From Paenibacillus solani (GTDB lineage: Bacteria > Bacillota > Bacilli > Paenibacillales > Paenibacillaceae), in the NCBI RefSeq assembly GCF_001277345.1, contig NZ_LIUT01000003.1, positions 545,294 to 609,293 of the forward strand: a DNA stretch of 64,000 nt. The letters are read 5' to 3'. Shown here in pieces: positions 54,285 to 62,919 of the stretch. How positions within the stretch are numbered: position 1 is the stretch's first letter; each line of letters starts with the position of its first letter. Under the pieces are notes generated by a model. That model searched no databases and had not been told where the DNA came from. It saw only the letters and a list, made by a program, of their open reading frames with translations. The position numbers were made by a program, and so were the translations under genes.

Positions 54285-54632
54285 ATGCCGATATTTCTCA
54301 TCGTAGAAGGGAAGAACGATCGAAGCCGACTTCGCCGTTTGCTCACTTCGGATATAACCATCCTATGCACCTTCGGAACGTTAAACTCCACCAAGCTTGA
54401 GAGCCTGTATAAACAGGTCAAGAACCAGGAAGTCTATCTCTTTATGGATAATGACAGCTCCGGCAAGAAAATCCGTGGTGCCCTTCGAGATGTATTTCCT
54501 GATGCTGAGCAAATCTATACACGCCGAGGATATGCCGGTGTCGAAGGAACTCCCGACGAATACTTAATAGCCCAGCTGGAGAAGGCTGGTTTGGAAGAAT
54601 TTATCATTTACCCTCCTCCTGATTCTTTTTGA
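54285..54632 (+). CDS. Toprim domain protein
   Basis: A 115-residue stand-alone Toprim domain. The catalytic Glu is in FLIVEGKNDR and the DxD-like metal site is FMDNDSSGKK. Related to small primase/RNase M5-type Toprim proteins; no other domain is present. The ribosome binding site GAGGTG is 9 nt before ATG 54285. It may act on nucleic acids; role unknown. Confidence 0.87.
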   Translation: MPIFLIVEGKNDRSRLRRLLTSDITILCTFGTLNSTKLESLYKQVKNQEVYLFMDNDSSGKKIRGALRDVFPDAEQIYTRRGYAGVEGTPDEYLIAQLEKAGLEEFIIYPPPDSF

Positions 54633-54678
54633 TTACAATGTACGAATCAGAGAGTCTCAATAACTCTTCAATTCAAAT

Positions 54679-54724
54679 CAAAAAGGCGTGCTCCATATAT
54701 AACGATAGAGCACGCCTTTTGGTT
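54679..54724. terminator. Bidirectional terminator
   Basis: AAAAGGCGTGCTC (54681-54693) pairs perfectly with GAGCACGCCTTTT (54708-54720). It separates the Toprim gene from the converging SCO gene. Confidence 0.88.
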
Positions 54725-54734
54725 TTACCGATGA

Positions 54735-55352
54735 TTATTCCTTGATTAAGGTTTTAATGTCCTTGACAATGTCCTCTGTCTTCATTTGAGCTGGGTCCGC
54801 TGCGTTGTAGGTCTTCCGAATATTGTTATCACGGTCAACCAAGGAAATGGAATTACCATGCGTGAAGTTTGTAGAGTTATTCCCGAGCAAAGGAATTTTG
54901 AAAGTATCCTGCATCAGCTTCCGCGTTTCCTCCTGGTCGCCCCGAAGGAAATACCAACCGCTATAATCAGCGAAGAATCGGTCACCAAATTCCTTGATTT
55001 TATCCTTTGTATCGGTCTCCGGATCAAACGAGATGGATACAAAGTTCACTTCATTTCCGAAGAGCCCCTCTTTTTTCAGTTCTTCCTGTATTTGCGAGAG
55101 AACCAATGTCGTGATCGGGCACACATCAGGACAACTGGTGAAATAGAAATACATCAGTTTCACCTTGCCTTTGGTATCCTCCGAAGTGATCGTCTTCCCA
55201 TCCACGTTCTCCATGGAGTAGGCGGCTACCTCTCGAACGATTGGGAGCTTATCCTTCCCAAATCCCAGCGAGTTGTATACCAGATAAATGGCAGCAATTA
55301 GACAGACTGCGAGCAGTGCCCACGTCCATTTATAGCGTTTAAAAGCTTGCAT
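54735..55352 (-). CDS. SCO1/SenC family copper chaperone
   Basis: A 205-residue membrane-tethered thioredoxin-fold protein. One N-terminal helix (about 10-28) is followed by the copper motif CPDVCP (TSCPDVCPITTL) and the distal His in FTHGNSISL. It resembles B. subtilis YpmQ (BsSCO), needed for CuA-site assembly of cytochrome c oxidase. It lies 81 nt downstream of ctaB. Confidence 0.92.
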   Translation of the reverse strand: MQAFKRYKWTWALLAVCLIAAIYLVYNSLGFGKDKLPIVREVAAYSMENVDGKTITSEDTKGKVKLMYFYFTSCPDVCPITTLVLSQIQEELKKEGLFGNEVNFVSISFDPETDTKDKIKEFGDRFFADYSGWYFLRGDQEETRKLMQDTFKIPLLGNNSTNFTHGNSISLVDRDNNIRKTYNAADPAQMKTEDIVKDIKTLIKE

Positions 55353-55432
55353 AACCTTCCATACTCTCCCTTCATCTCAGGCAATCCCTGTACACTATCA
55401 GGTTGTTTATAGCGCTAAAGCACTGCCACCTG

Positions 55433-56371
55433 TCAGAAGGTGGTGTTGAGTATTAGAACGATCAGGCTCAAGGTCAAATAGTTGATCGAGAAAATGAATA
55501 ACTTTTTGGACCACGCTTCATCGTCCTTGGCCCAGAATCCCTGCAATGCGATATAAAGCCATCCGATTGCCAGGAGGAGTCCGATTACCAAAAAGAATAT
55601 ACCTGCGTACCCGTATGTGTACATTAGAATCGGTATGGGTATGAGAAGTACCAAATAAGGAATCATCTGAATCTTGGTACGTTTAATCCCCTTAACCACC
55701 GGCAACAACGGAAATCCGGCTGCACGGTATTCCTCGACCCGACGGATGCCCAGCGCCCAGAAATGAGGCGGCTGCCAGAGAAACAGCAAGGCGAACAACA
55801 AGATTGCTCCCATATCTACGCTGCCAGTCACTGCTACATAACCGATCACCGGCGGCATAGCTCCAGAAATAGCACCTACGGATGTACTCCAAGTCGAAGA
55901 ACGTTTAAGCCATAGGGTATAAACTACAACATACACGAACATTCCAACGGCTCCGAACACACCTGCAAGCACGCCCGAGAACAGGAATAACATGGCTAGT
56001 CCCACGACTCCTAAAATAACGGCATACCAAAGAACAACCTTAGGGGTCAACCGTCCAGTTGGGAGAGAGCGGTCCCGAGTACGTTCCATCTTCATGTCGA
56101 GCTCGCGATCGAAATAGTTATTGAAAACACAGGACGAAGCCATGACGAGCACGGTTCCGAGAAGTGTCATAAACATCAAACCAAATTGAATATCCCAACG
56201 CGATGCTAACCAAAATCCGGCAAAAGCTGCTATCACATTCGACCGAATAATTCCAGGTTTCGTCACCGTGATAAAATCTTTCCAAGTCCCTGCCTGATCG
56301 GGAGGCACGGGCGCTGCCGAGGCCAATGCTGCGGATTCTGAAGGAGCTTGGTATCTCAAGTGATTATCCAC
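55433..56371 (-). CDS. ctaB: Protoheme IX farnesyltransferase (heme O synthase)
   Basis: A 312-residue UbiA-family prenyltransferase with about nine helices. The Asp-rich motif is NNYFDRELDMKMERTRDR, and the second loop is YRAAGFPLLPVVKG. It attaches farnesyl to heme b, making heme O for CtaA. GTG 56371 is preferred, 11 nt after AAGGAGG. ATG 56401 lies further upstream without a usable site. A TTCCTCC segment between the two can pair with that ribosome binding site. Confidence 0.95.
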   Translation of the reverse strand: MDNHLRYQAPSESAALASAAPVPPDQAGTWKDFITVTKPGIIRSNVIAAFAGFWLASRWDIQFGLMFMTLLGTVLVMASSCVFNNYFDRELDMKMERTRDRSLPTGRLTPKVVLWYAVILGVVGLAMLFLFSGVLAGVFGAVGMFVYVVVYTLWLKRSSTWSTSVGAISGAMPPVIGYVAVTGSVDMGAILLFALLFLWQPPHFWALGIRRVEEYRAAGFPLLPVVKGIKRTKIQMIPYLVLLIPIPILMYTYGYAGIFFLVIGLLLAIGWLYIALQGFWAKDDEAWSKKLFIFSINYLTLSLIVLILNTTF

Positions 56372-56593
56372 GTGTAAACGTTCCTCCTTAATATCTGTCA
56401 TTATGGAGGAAGTATTGCCTCCGCTATAAAGTTTATCATATCATTAGTAAAAAGTGTTTAGCAATCCTTCGGAATTAGTTCCATCTATATGACAATTCAG
56501 TGACATTCGATGGGTTCCGATCTTGACGTTATGGCGTTGTTTAAGGCACAATTTATCTATGTACTAGCCATTGTATCAAATCTTGATAAGTAA

Positions 56594-56630
56594 ACAAAAC
56601 CGGAGCGCTATTGCTAGCGCTCCGGGCTTT
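56594..56630 (-). terminator. Terminator of the first SASP gene
   Basis: CCGGAGCGCTA (56600-56610) and TAGCGCTCCGG (56614-56624), a perfect 11-bp stem with a 3-nt loop, followed in minus orientation by UUUUGUUU. Confidence 0.88.
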
Positions 56631-56653
56631 CTGCAAACATTATGAGAATAAGA

Positions 56654-56872
56654 TTACAGCGTACGTCCAGAGCCCGAGAGAGCCTGTTCTGCTTGCTGTA
56701 CCAAACGTTTTGTAATATAGCCACCCAGGGATCCTGTCTCCCGGGAAGTATAGTTACCATAGTAACCGTCTTGAGGAATTGTTACGCCCAGTTCTCGAGC
56801 AGCCTCGAGCTTCAAACTTTGCAATGCTGTTCTAGCTTGAGGTACAACCAGATTGTTGCTGCTGCGTGCCAT
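56654..56872 (-). CDS. Alpha/beta-type small acid-soluble spore protein
   Basis: A 72-residue SASP that coats forespore DNA and protects it from UV and heat. The GPR protease site region KLEAARELGV and the C-terminal DNA-binding block [15 protein letters not shown] are present. Its near twin lies at 59885. A sigma-G-like promoter is at 56927-56955. AGGGAGAA precedes ATG 56872. Confidence 0.96.
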   Translation of the reverse strand: MARSSNNLVVPQARTALQSLKLEAARELGVTIPQDGYYGNYTSRETGSLGGYITKRLVQQAEQALSGSGRTL

Positions 56873-56926
56873 ATTAAATTTCTCCCTTCACTGAATGTCT
56901 GTTATTCCAGTGCAAGCTTGCAAACT

Positions 56927-56955
56927 TATTATGGCTCTATCCTCAAACGTTATAC
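56927..56955 (-). promoter_or_regulatory. Candidate sigma-G promoter of the first SASP gene
   Basis: Minus strand GTATA (56951-56955), a 17-nt spacer and CATAATA (56927-56933). This agrees with the forespore sigma-G consensus (G-A/T-ATR and CATNNTA). Confidence 0.75.
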
Positions 56956-56992
56956 GTATTTTTTCAATTCAATCTTTGGAGGTTTTTTTCAT

Positions 56993-57160
56993 ATGAGTAA
57001 AGCGTTATCCCTATGGTTCGCGATCTCCTCTATCGTTCTGCTCGCCGCCTCAGCTATCTCCATAAGCTATAACGGTTTTCTTGCTGTCGGCTTGGGGCTG
57101 CTCTCCATCCTTAACATCGGGTGGGGCTTCATCATCAAAGCCAAGCGCAGACCTTCATAG
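56993..57160 (+). CDS. Small two-helix membrane protein (DUF5325-like)
   Basis: A 55-residue protein with two hydrophobic helices separated by ISYNG, ending in the basic tail KAKRRPS. ATG 56993 follows TTTGGAGG. The layout is like small DUF5325/YlaF membrane proteins, but this match is tentative. It is divergent from the SASP gene and converges on trpS. Confidence 0.65.
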   Translation: MSKALSLWFAISSIVLLAASAISISYNGFLAVGLGLLSILNIGWGFIIKAKRRPS

Positions 57161-57173
57161 AAGAGAAGCAAGA

Positions 57174-58160
57174 TTATTTAGGTGCCAGAAAGCCCATCTT
57201 ATCCTTCACACCATCCAGTATCTGAGTCGCTTTTTTCTGCGCCTGCTCGGCTCCCTTGGCGAGGATGTCATGAATTTCACCGGTTTGGCGAATTTCGTAG
57301 TATCTGTTTTGCAATGGCTCCAGAGCTGCTGCGACAACTTCGCCAAGCTCTTTCTTGAACGCTCCGTACATTTTCCCTTCAAAACGCGCTTGAACTTCTT
57401 GCAAAGATACCCCCGCGCACTCGGAGTAAATACTCATGAGATTGCTCACCTCCGGTTTAGCAGCTGGATCATAGCGTACCTCTGCCCCCGAGTCTGTTGT
57501 CGCTCGACTGATCTTCTTGCGAATTTGATCAGGTGTATCCAGCATCGCTATATAACTTCCCTCAACCGGATTACTCTTGCTCATTTTTTTAGAAGCATCA
57601 TCCAATGACATGATTCGAGCGCCTACTTTCGGAATAAACGGTTCGGGAATGTTGAAATAGTTGCCGAAACGGTGATTAAATCGTGCAGCCAAATCGCGCG
57701 TAATCTCCAAATGCTGCTTCTGGTCATCTCCCACGGGTACCAGATTGGCGTTATAAAGCAAAATGTCAGCGGCCATCAGCGCAGGATATACAAACAGTCC
57801 CGCTCCTACGGATTCCTTGCCTTCGGACTTATCTTTGAATTGTGTCATCCGCTCCAGCTCACCCATGTTCACCATGGTTGTCATAATCCATGCCAGCTCG
57901 GCATGCTGTGGAACATGAGACTGCAAGAAGATATTAGCCCGATTCGGATCAATGCCTGCGGCAACATATAGTGCTGCTACCGATTCAGAACGATCCCGCA
58001 GCGAGCTCGGCTCCTGGGGTACGGTAATGGCATGCAGATCGACCACCATAAAGTAACAGTCATGCTCTTCTTGTAGCTTAACAAAATTTTTAATAGCTCC
58101 AATGTAGTTACCAAGTGTCAAATTACCGCTTGGTTGGATCCCCGATAATACAGTTTTCAT
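57174..58160 (-). CDS. trpS: Tryptophan-tRNA ligase
   Basis: A 328-residue class I synthetase. The HIGH-equivalent is GNLTLGNYIG (about residues 11-20) and the KMSKS motif is KKMSKSNP. ATG 58160 follows GGAGGGTT; the frame to 58229 is leader sequence. It charges tRNA-Trp. Expression is controlled by the T-box leader upstream. Confidence 0.97.
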   Translation of the reverse strand: MKTVLSGIQPSGNLTLGNYIGAIKNFVKLQEEHDCYFMVVDLHAITVPQEPSSLRDRSESVAALYVAAGIDPNRANIFLQSHVPQHAELAWIMTTMVNMGELERMTQFKDKSEGKESVGAGLFVYPALMAADILLYNANLVPVGDDQKQHLEITRDLAARFNHRFGNYFNIPEPFIPKVGARIMSLDDASKKMSKSNPVEGSYIAMLDTPDQIRKKISRATTDSGAEVRYDPAAKPEVSNLMSIYSECAGVSLQEVQARFEGKMYGAFKKELGEVVAAALEPLQNRYYEIRQTGEIHDILAKGAEQAQKKATQILDGVKDKMGFLAPK

Positions 58161-58232
58161 GCTTAACCCTCCATATTCCTTGATATGATTCAAATTCACC
58201 ATTGTCCCGCCTTGGGGAGTTTCTGTCAAAAC

Positions 58233-58272
58233 ACAAAAAAGGCCTCACATCCGCAAGGGACGTGAGACCGTG
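58233..58272 (-). terminator. T-box leader terminator of trpS
   Basis: Minus strand GGTCTCACGTCC pairs with GGATGTGAGGCC, then UUUUUUGUG. The preceding conserved T-box sequence can form the competing antiterminator. Confidence 0.88.
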
Positions 58273-58492
58273 GTGCCACCCTTATTCGCTGCAACTTATA
58301 AAAATCGCTTGCTGCAGCCTTCCATTCTTGTAACGGAGAATACCCGGCCGGCATATTAAGGAAATAGCAGCACTTTCCCGTTCAGCACGGCACTCAAAGG
58401 TCCATTCGGCAAAGCGGATCCACCGGTTCACATCAACCACCGGCTTTCTGAAGGATGGCCGCACTTGCTTACTTGTCCTTGTCATCGTGTTT
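58233..58492 (-). ncRNA. T-box riboswitch (tRNA-Trp) of trpS
   Basis: The minus strand has the conserved T-box element AAGGGTGGCACCACGG just before the terminator. Stem I starts near AACACGATGACAAGGAC and carries the AGAAAGCCGGTGG apical part. The specifier loop GAATGGACCTTTGAGT contains TGG (58402-58404), the Trp codon. Uncharged tRNA-Trp should stabilise the antiterminator. Confidence 0.94.
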
Positions 58493-58675
58493 CAATTCAT
58501 CATTTTAGATCACTATTACATGCAATGATAAGACTCTTGCTCGACCTTGTCAATTCCAATTCGTCATGAAGTGTTCATCGGGTTTTGAAGCTTTTCTTTT
58601 ACCCTTTCCATAAAAATCTGTTATGATGTGGTTAATCGTCCAGACCATGATTTTTGTTAGTAAAGGAGCATCGAT

Positions 58676-59665
58676 ATGAATCAAGTGACCAAAGGCCAGT
58701 GGAATGGTTACGACACTTATATTTTAAACAGCGGCCGTCTTGAAGTGACTCTCCTTCCTCGTCTAGGTAACAACGTCATTGGAATTAAAGACACTGAAGA
58801 ACAGCGTGAAATCCTGCGAAAACCAGATGAAAGCGAGCTGGCCTTCTATTTGCAGAAGCCATACCACTTCGGCATTCCGATGCTCATTCCGCCGGGTCGA
58901 ATTGCTAAAGGCCAGTTTGAGTATGGCGGAACTTCGTACCAATTTGATCAAAACACTGCAAATGACAATCATATCCATGGTCTTCACCGATCGCAAGCCT
59001 GGTGTGTAAGCGACATAGAGGAAGATGAGGATGGGTGCGCTATTTCGACAGAATTTTTGTCAGCGGATGATCCCAAGTGGATTGCCCAATTCCCTGTTCC
59101 GTTAAAACTTGAGATGACCTTCCGTCTTCAGGGAACCCGATTGTCGCAGAGTCTTCGTGTAACAAATCTTGGCTCAAGCCCCGTCCCGTTCGGTATGGGT
59201 TACCATACGTGGTTTCTGCTCGATGGTGAACCACATCGCTGGACACTTGATGTGCCTGTAGAAGGTATTTATACCTTGAATAATGAGCTTATCCCGACTG
59301 GTGAGTTTTCACCTCTCGGCCATCTGGATCTTCTCAATAGCGGACTCAATTTGAAGGATACCGATCTGGATACGATATTAAAAATTCCCGAGGGTAAACC
59401 AGCCGAAGCCAGGCTTCAAAGAGATGATGGTTATGAGATTCTTTACACGGCTGATCGCTCCTATTTCAAGCACTGGGTGCTTTATACCAAAGGGATTGCT
59501 GAGCAGTTTCTCTGTATTGAACCCTACACCTGGCTTCCCAACGCCCCCAATTTGAATCTCTCTGACGAAGAGACCGGATTGATCCGTTTGGAACCGGGCC
59601 AATGCGTAAATCTGGACACCAAGATCAGCATCCAGAAGTCGCCACCGAATTCGGAGCGAGAGTAA
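58676..59665 (+). CDS. Aldose 1-epimerase (galactose mutarotase family)
   Basis: A 329-residue beta-supersandwich mutarotase. Catalytic-type His are in NHIHGLHRSQAW and MGYHTWF, and the late Glu is in LCIEPYTWLPNAPN. It interconverts alpha and beta anomers of aldoses in the cytosol. AAAGGAGC precedes ATG 58676. Monocistronic; no gal genes nearby. Confidence 0.92.
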   Translation: MNQVTKGQWNGYDTYILNSGRLEVTLLPRLGNNVIGIKDTEEQREILRKPDESELAFYLQKPYHFGIPMLIPPGRIAKGQFEYGGTSYQFDQNTANDNHIHGLHRSQAWCVSDIEEDEDGCAISTEFLSADDPKWIAQFPVPLKLEMTFRLQGTRLSQSLRVTNLGSSPVPFGMGYHTWFLLDGEPHRWTLDVPVEGIYTLNNELIPTGEFSPLGHLDLLNSGLNLKDTDLDTILKIPEGKPAEARLQRDDGYEILYTADRSYFKHWVLYTKGIAEQFLCIEPYTWLPNAPNLNLSDEETGLIRLEPGQCVNLDTKISIQKSPPNSERE

Positions 59666-59705
59666 ATCAACAATTTAGGAAGCGCGAGAAACTTATACTT
59701 AAGAC

Positions 59706-59762
59706 TTGCCAGGCCAAGAGCAGCCCTTTGAAAATCAAGGGTCCGCTCTTGGCCTGTTCTAC
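59706..59762 (+). terminator. Terminator of the mutarotase gene
   Basis: CAGGCCAAGAGC (59710-59721) pairs with GCTCTTGGCCTG (59745-59756), with a further inner CCCTTTGA/TCAAGGG stem. The T-tract is weak. Confidence 0.72.
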
Positions 59763-59822
59763 GTCAATAAGATTTTTTGGATGAGCGGCTAATTTTACCA
59801 GTACCTAATCTGCTCTAGGAAC

Positions 59823-59852
59823 GAATGAGATTCCTATCATTCAGTCATAATA
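59823..59852 (+). promoter_or_regulatory. Candidate sigma-G promoter of the second SASP gene
   Basis: GAATG (59823-59827), an 18-nt spacer and CATAATA (59846-59852), 33 nt before the start codon. The -10 is identical to that of the first SASP gene. Confidence 0.77.
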
Positions 59853-59884
59853 TCCTCATACAACATCAAAGGAGGTGACATGAC

Positions 59885-60106
59885 ATGGCTCAAGGTCGTT
59901 CTTCTAACAATCTTGTCGTACCTCAAGCAACTGCAGCTCTTCAACAACTGAAGATGGAAGCTGCACAAGAATTGGGTGTAACAATTCCACAAGACGGTTA
60001 CTACGGAAACTACACTTCCCGTGAAACCGGTTCTTTGGGAGGTTACATCACGAAACGTCTGGTGCAATTGGCTGAGCAGCAATTATCGGGTCGTTCGAAC
60101 CTGTAA
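59885..60106 (+). CDS. Alpha/beta-type small acid-soluble spore protein
   Basis: A 73-residue SASP almost identical in its core to the one at 56654, sharing [28 protein letters not shown] and [25 protein letters not shown] precedes ATG 59885. A terminator follows at 60135. It protects spore DNA. Confidence 0.97.
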   Translation: MAQGRSSNNLVVPQATAALQQLKMEAAQELGVTIPQDGYYGNYTSRETGSLGGYITKRLVQLAEQQLSGRSNL

Positions 60107-60134
60107 ATCGCAACTCTTCCCTCCAGCCGTAAAT

Positions 60135-60173
60135 AGAAAGAGGCGATCTTCTCCCCAAAGATCGCCTCTTTCG
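60135..60173. terminator. Bidirectional terminator
   Basis: AAAGAGGCGATCTT (60137-60150) pairs with AAGATCGCCTCTTT (60158-60171), a perfect 14-bp stem between the SASP gene and the converging 137-residue gene. Confidence 0.88.
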
Positions 60174-60190
60174 TTCTATATGCTATATAA

Positions 60191-60604
60191 TTATGAGTTC
60201 ATGGATTCCGAAGCAGCTTCGGCATATGTATTACGTGGATACCGTATCATCAAACTGGCCATGTTATAGTTGGATTCAAGTATAGCATCAACGACGACCA
60301 TGCCGTGTCGCAACATAAATTCATAACTGATCTCACCATGGGTCCAATGACGTTTATGTTTCAGACTTTCAAGTGCCATCGTACGAAAAGAGAATTGTTG
60401 GGCTTCGCTTAGTCCTTCCCCACATGGAGTGATGACTCCGTTTCGCCCAGCCAAAGGATTATGCCTTATCCCAAACTTGCCAATTACATTATTTCGTATT
60501 TGTACAAATACTGTTCCTGAACTTAGACCACCCAACTCTTCCTGCAACTCTTTAAATACAATATCCAATTGTCTAGTCAGTGATAATTGATCTAGTTTAA
60601 CCAT
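60191..60604 (-). CDS. Uncharacterised 137-residue protein
   Basis: Not recognised with confidence. A soluble alpha/beta protein with no signal peptide or clear motif; notable segments are VFVQIRNNVIGKFGIRHNPL and HGMVVVDAILESNYN. GGAGGGAG precedes ATG 60604. It is monocistronic between spore and peptidase genes. No catalytic role can be assigned. Confidence 0.72.
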   Translation of the reverse strand: MVKLDQLSLTRQLDIVFKELQEELGGLSSGTVFVQIRNNVIGKFGIRHNPLAGRNGVITPCGEGLSEAQQFSFRTMALESLKHKRHWTHGEISYEFMLRHGMVVVDAILESNYNMASLMIRYPRNTYAEAASESMNS

Positions 60605-60777
60605 CCCTTCTCCCTCCTTTATTAGTAAATCTTCCCTATTATTAGGGCTTATGACTCATTATAGGGGAAAGGAACCAACGGATCAACATTATTCAACATA
60701 AATGGGTATTTATCCCTAAAAATGCACAATTAATTAGCAAATTCTCTTCTTCTTTACGTCACTATTCTTTCTTTTGC

Positions 60778-60813
60778 GACAAAAAAAGGAAGCCCGAAGG
60801 GCCTCCTTAGAGA
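60778..60813 (-). terminator. Terminator of the oligoendopeptidase gene
   Basis: AAGGAAGCCC and GGGCCTCCTT (about 60787-60809) pair with one mismatch and are followed in minus orientation by UUUUUUU. Confidence 0.82.
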
Positions 60814-60820
60814 TAGATAT

Positions 60821-62614
60821 TTAAACTCGATGTTCCGTCATTTGCAGGAATTGTTTAATATCGTCGACGCAGGCATTAGCCGCGCTCTGCCAAAAATCGC
60901 GCTCCGTCAGATCGACATTCAGATGCTTTTTCGCCAAATTTTCTACCGACATTACGCCAGTATCCCGAAGAAGGGCATCATACTTTTCTGCAAAAACAGG
61001 TCCCTCTTCCAAAGCCCGAACGTACAAGCCTGTACTGAACATATAACCGAAGGTGTAAGGGAAATTATAAAACGGCGTGCCCGTGATATAAAAATGCAGT
61101 TTGGATGCCCAGAAATGTGGGTGATAGGAGGTCAATGTGTCGCAATACGCTTCTTTTTGCGCCTCTACCATCATTTCTGAAATTTCTTCACTGCTGAGTA
61201 GTCCATTCTTCCGTCTGTCATAGAAACGGGTTTCAAACAAGAACCGGGCATGGATATTCATAAAGAAAGCCACGCTGTTCTGAATTTTCTCCTCCAGCAA
61301 AGCAAGCTTCTCATCCTCACTACCCGCACCTTTAACCATCGCATCAAAGACAATCATTTCAGCAAAGGTAGATGCCGTTTCGGCAACGTTCATGGCGTAC
61401 TTCTGATTCAGCACCGGAATTCCCCTCATAACATGCTGATGGTAGGCATGGCCCAGCTCATGCGCCAAGGTTGATACGTTGGATGCCGTACCGCCGAATG
61501 TCATGAAGATCCGGGTTTGATCGCTAGCCGGGAAGGATGTACAGAAACCGCCAGGCCGCTTGCCGGGACGATCCTCAACTTCTATCCAACCCTTATCAAA
61601 AGCCATTTGTGAGAAGTCAGCCAATCTTGGACTGAATTTACGGAATTGTTCCACAATGTTAGCTGCGGCATCATCATAAGAGATTTTGGCAGCCGAAGTG
61701 CTCAGCGGTGCATCGACATCGCTCCAAGAAAGTCCATCCAGTCCAAGCAGCTTCGCTTTACGGTTCAGATATTCCACAAGCACCGGCTTGGTATCCTGAA
61801 TGACAGCCCACATGGTATCCAGCGTCTGCTGGCTCATCCGGCCGATCGCAAGCGGTTCTTTCAGTACATCATCCCACCCGCGGTTCTCATACAGCTTTAA
61901 GCGATAGCCCGATAAGTGGTTGAGCGTATCCGCACAATAATCGGCCGAATTGCCCCAAGCCTGCTCCCACTTCTCAAACATCGCTTGGCGCACTTCCCTG
62001 CGGGGATCATGCATTTTATTGAATGCTTGTCCTGCAGACAGAAGAACCGTCTTTCCCTCTTCCTCATATGGGATTTGGATGTTTTTTACGATTGTGTCGT
62101 ACATTTTTCCCCATCCATGATAACCGTCCACACCCAGCGACAAGGCCAGGCTTTCGAGTTCAGGGCTCATCTTTTCCTGCGCAAGATGACGACTTTCGTT
62201 CAAGACAAAATCCAGGTCGGATACCTGATCCGAGGCAGTCCAGGCAGCCCATAGCTCATCGTCCATACCCCGCAGAATATTATCAAATTGATTCTTAACC
62301 GCCTGCAGGATTGCAGATAACGATGTGACCCGCCCTGACCATTGAACCGCCTTTTTGTCGTTTACGTTCTGCGCGGTTAAACAGCTTACAAATGCAGAGA
62401 CTTCCCGAATTCTGGCGTACGCTCTCTGAAAATGCCCAAGAAATTGTTCAAGACTGGATGCGTCCTGGATTGTTTCCGGAATATCCAGTGCTTTTACGTC
62501 TTGCTCAAGCTGTTGTACATCTTTCTCCAGCGTCTCAATAAAGGTCTTAAGCTGCGGTGAAGAAGAGCCTCCGGGAAATATCGATTCCAAATTCCAAGTC
62601 TGTTGAAGTGCCAT
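60821..62614 (-). CDS. M3 family oligoendopeptidase
   Basis: A 597-residue zinc metallopeptidase of the PepF/M3B group. The HExxH motif is HELGHAYHQH, with the downstream Glu in NVAETASTFAEM as third ligand. It cleaves short peptides in the cytosol. ATG 62614 lies about 9 nt after AAAGGTGAT; the upstream in-frame start at 62635 is less well placed. Monocistronic. Confidence 0.95.
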   Translation of the reverse strand: MALQQTWNLESIFPGGSSSPQLKTFIETLEKDVQQLEQDVKALDIPETIQDASSLEQFLGHFQRAYARIREVSAFVSCLTAQNVNDKKAVQWSGRVTSLSAILQAVKNQFDNILRGMDDELWAAWTASDQVSDLDFVLNESRHLAQEKMSPELESLALSLGVDGYHGWGKMYDTIVKNIQIPYEEEGKTVLLSAGQAFNKMHDPRREVRQAMFEKWEQAWGNSADYCADTLNHLSGYRLKLYENRGWDDVLKEPLAIGRMSQQTLDTMWAVIQDTKPVLVEYLNRKAKLLGLDGLSWSDVDAPLSTSAAKISYDDAAANIVEQFRKFSPRLADFSQMAFDKGWIEVEDRPGKRPGGFCTSFPASDQTRIFMTFGGTASNVSTLAHELGHAYHQHVMRGIPVLNQKYAMNVAETASTFAEMIVFDAMVKGAGSEDEKLALLEEKIQNSVAFFMNIHARFLFETRFYDRRKNGLLSSEEISEMMVEAQKEAYCDTLTSYHPHFWASKLHFYITGTPFYNFPYTFGYMFSTGLYVRALEEGPVFAEKYDALLRDTGVMSVENLAKKHLNVDLTERDFWQSAANACVDDIKQFLQMTEHRV

Positions 62615-62733
62615 CGAACATTCATCACCTTTCACGAAAAATTATGGTTTCTGTTTTATCCTGTTTGTATGGACCTAGAGAAAAGTGTATAACTATATAT
62701 AACAAAAATTTTTGCTGAAGGAGCTAAATGCCC

Positions 62734-62919
62734 ATGAGACCTTTGCAAATATCACCCGAGACGGCGATTACACTGTCCAAGCAGTTGGGCGTTCCGTTGG
62801 AACAGCTGATGCATATGCCGCAGCATATATTAATGCAGAAGATTGCCGAGCTAGCCAAACATCAGGAAGCCGAAGCAGCAACGAAGAGTGACGACGCCTC
62901 TGATTCGGAGAACTCATGA
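62734..62919 (+). CDS. yycC: YycC family protein
   Basis: A 61-residue protein. The N-terminal block RPLQISPETAITLSKQLGVP and EQLMHMPQHILMQKIAEL are the YycC signature. ATG 62734 is 10 nt after AAGGAG; ATG 62728 is only 4 nt away. It overlaps the next gene by four bases (ATGA), so the two are translationally coupled. Function unknown. Confidence 0.88.
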   Translation: MRPLQISPETAITLSKQLGVPLEQLMHMPQHILMQKIAELAKHQEAEAATKSDDASDSENS

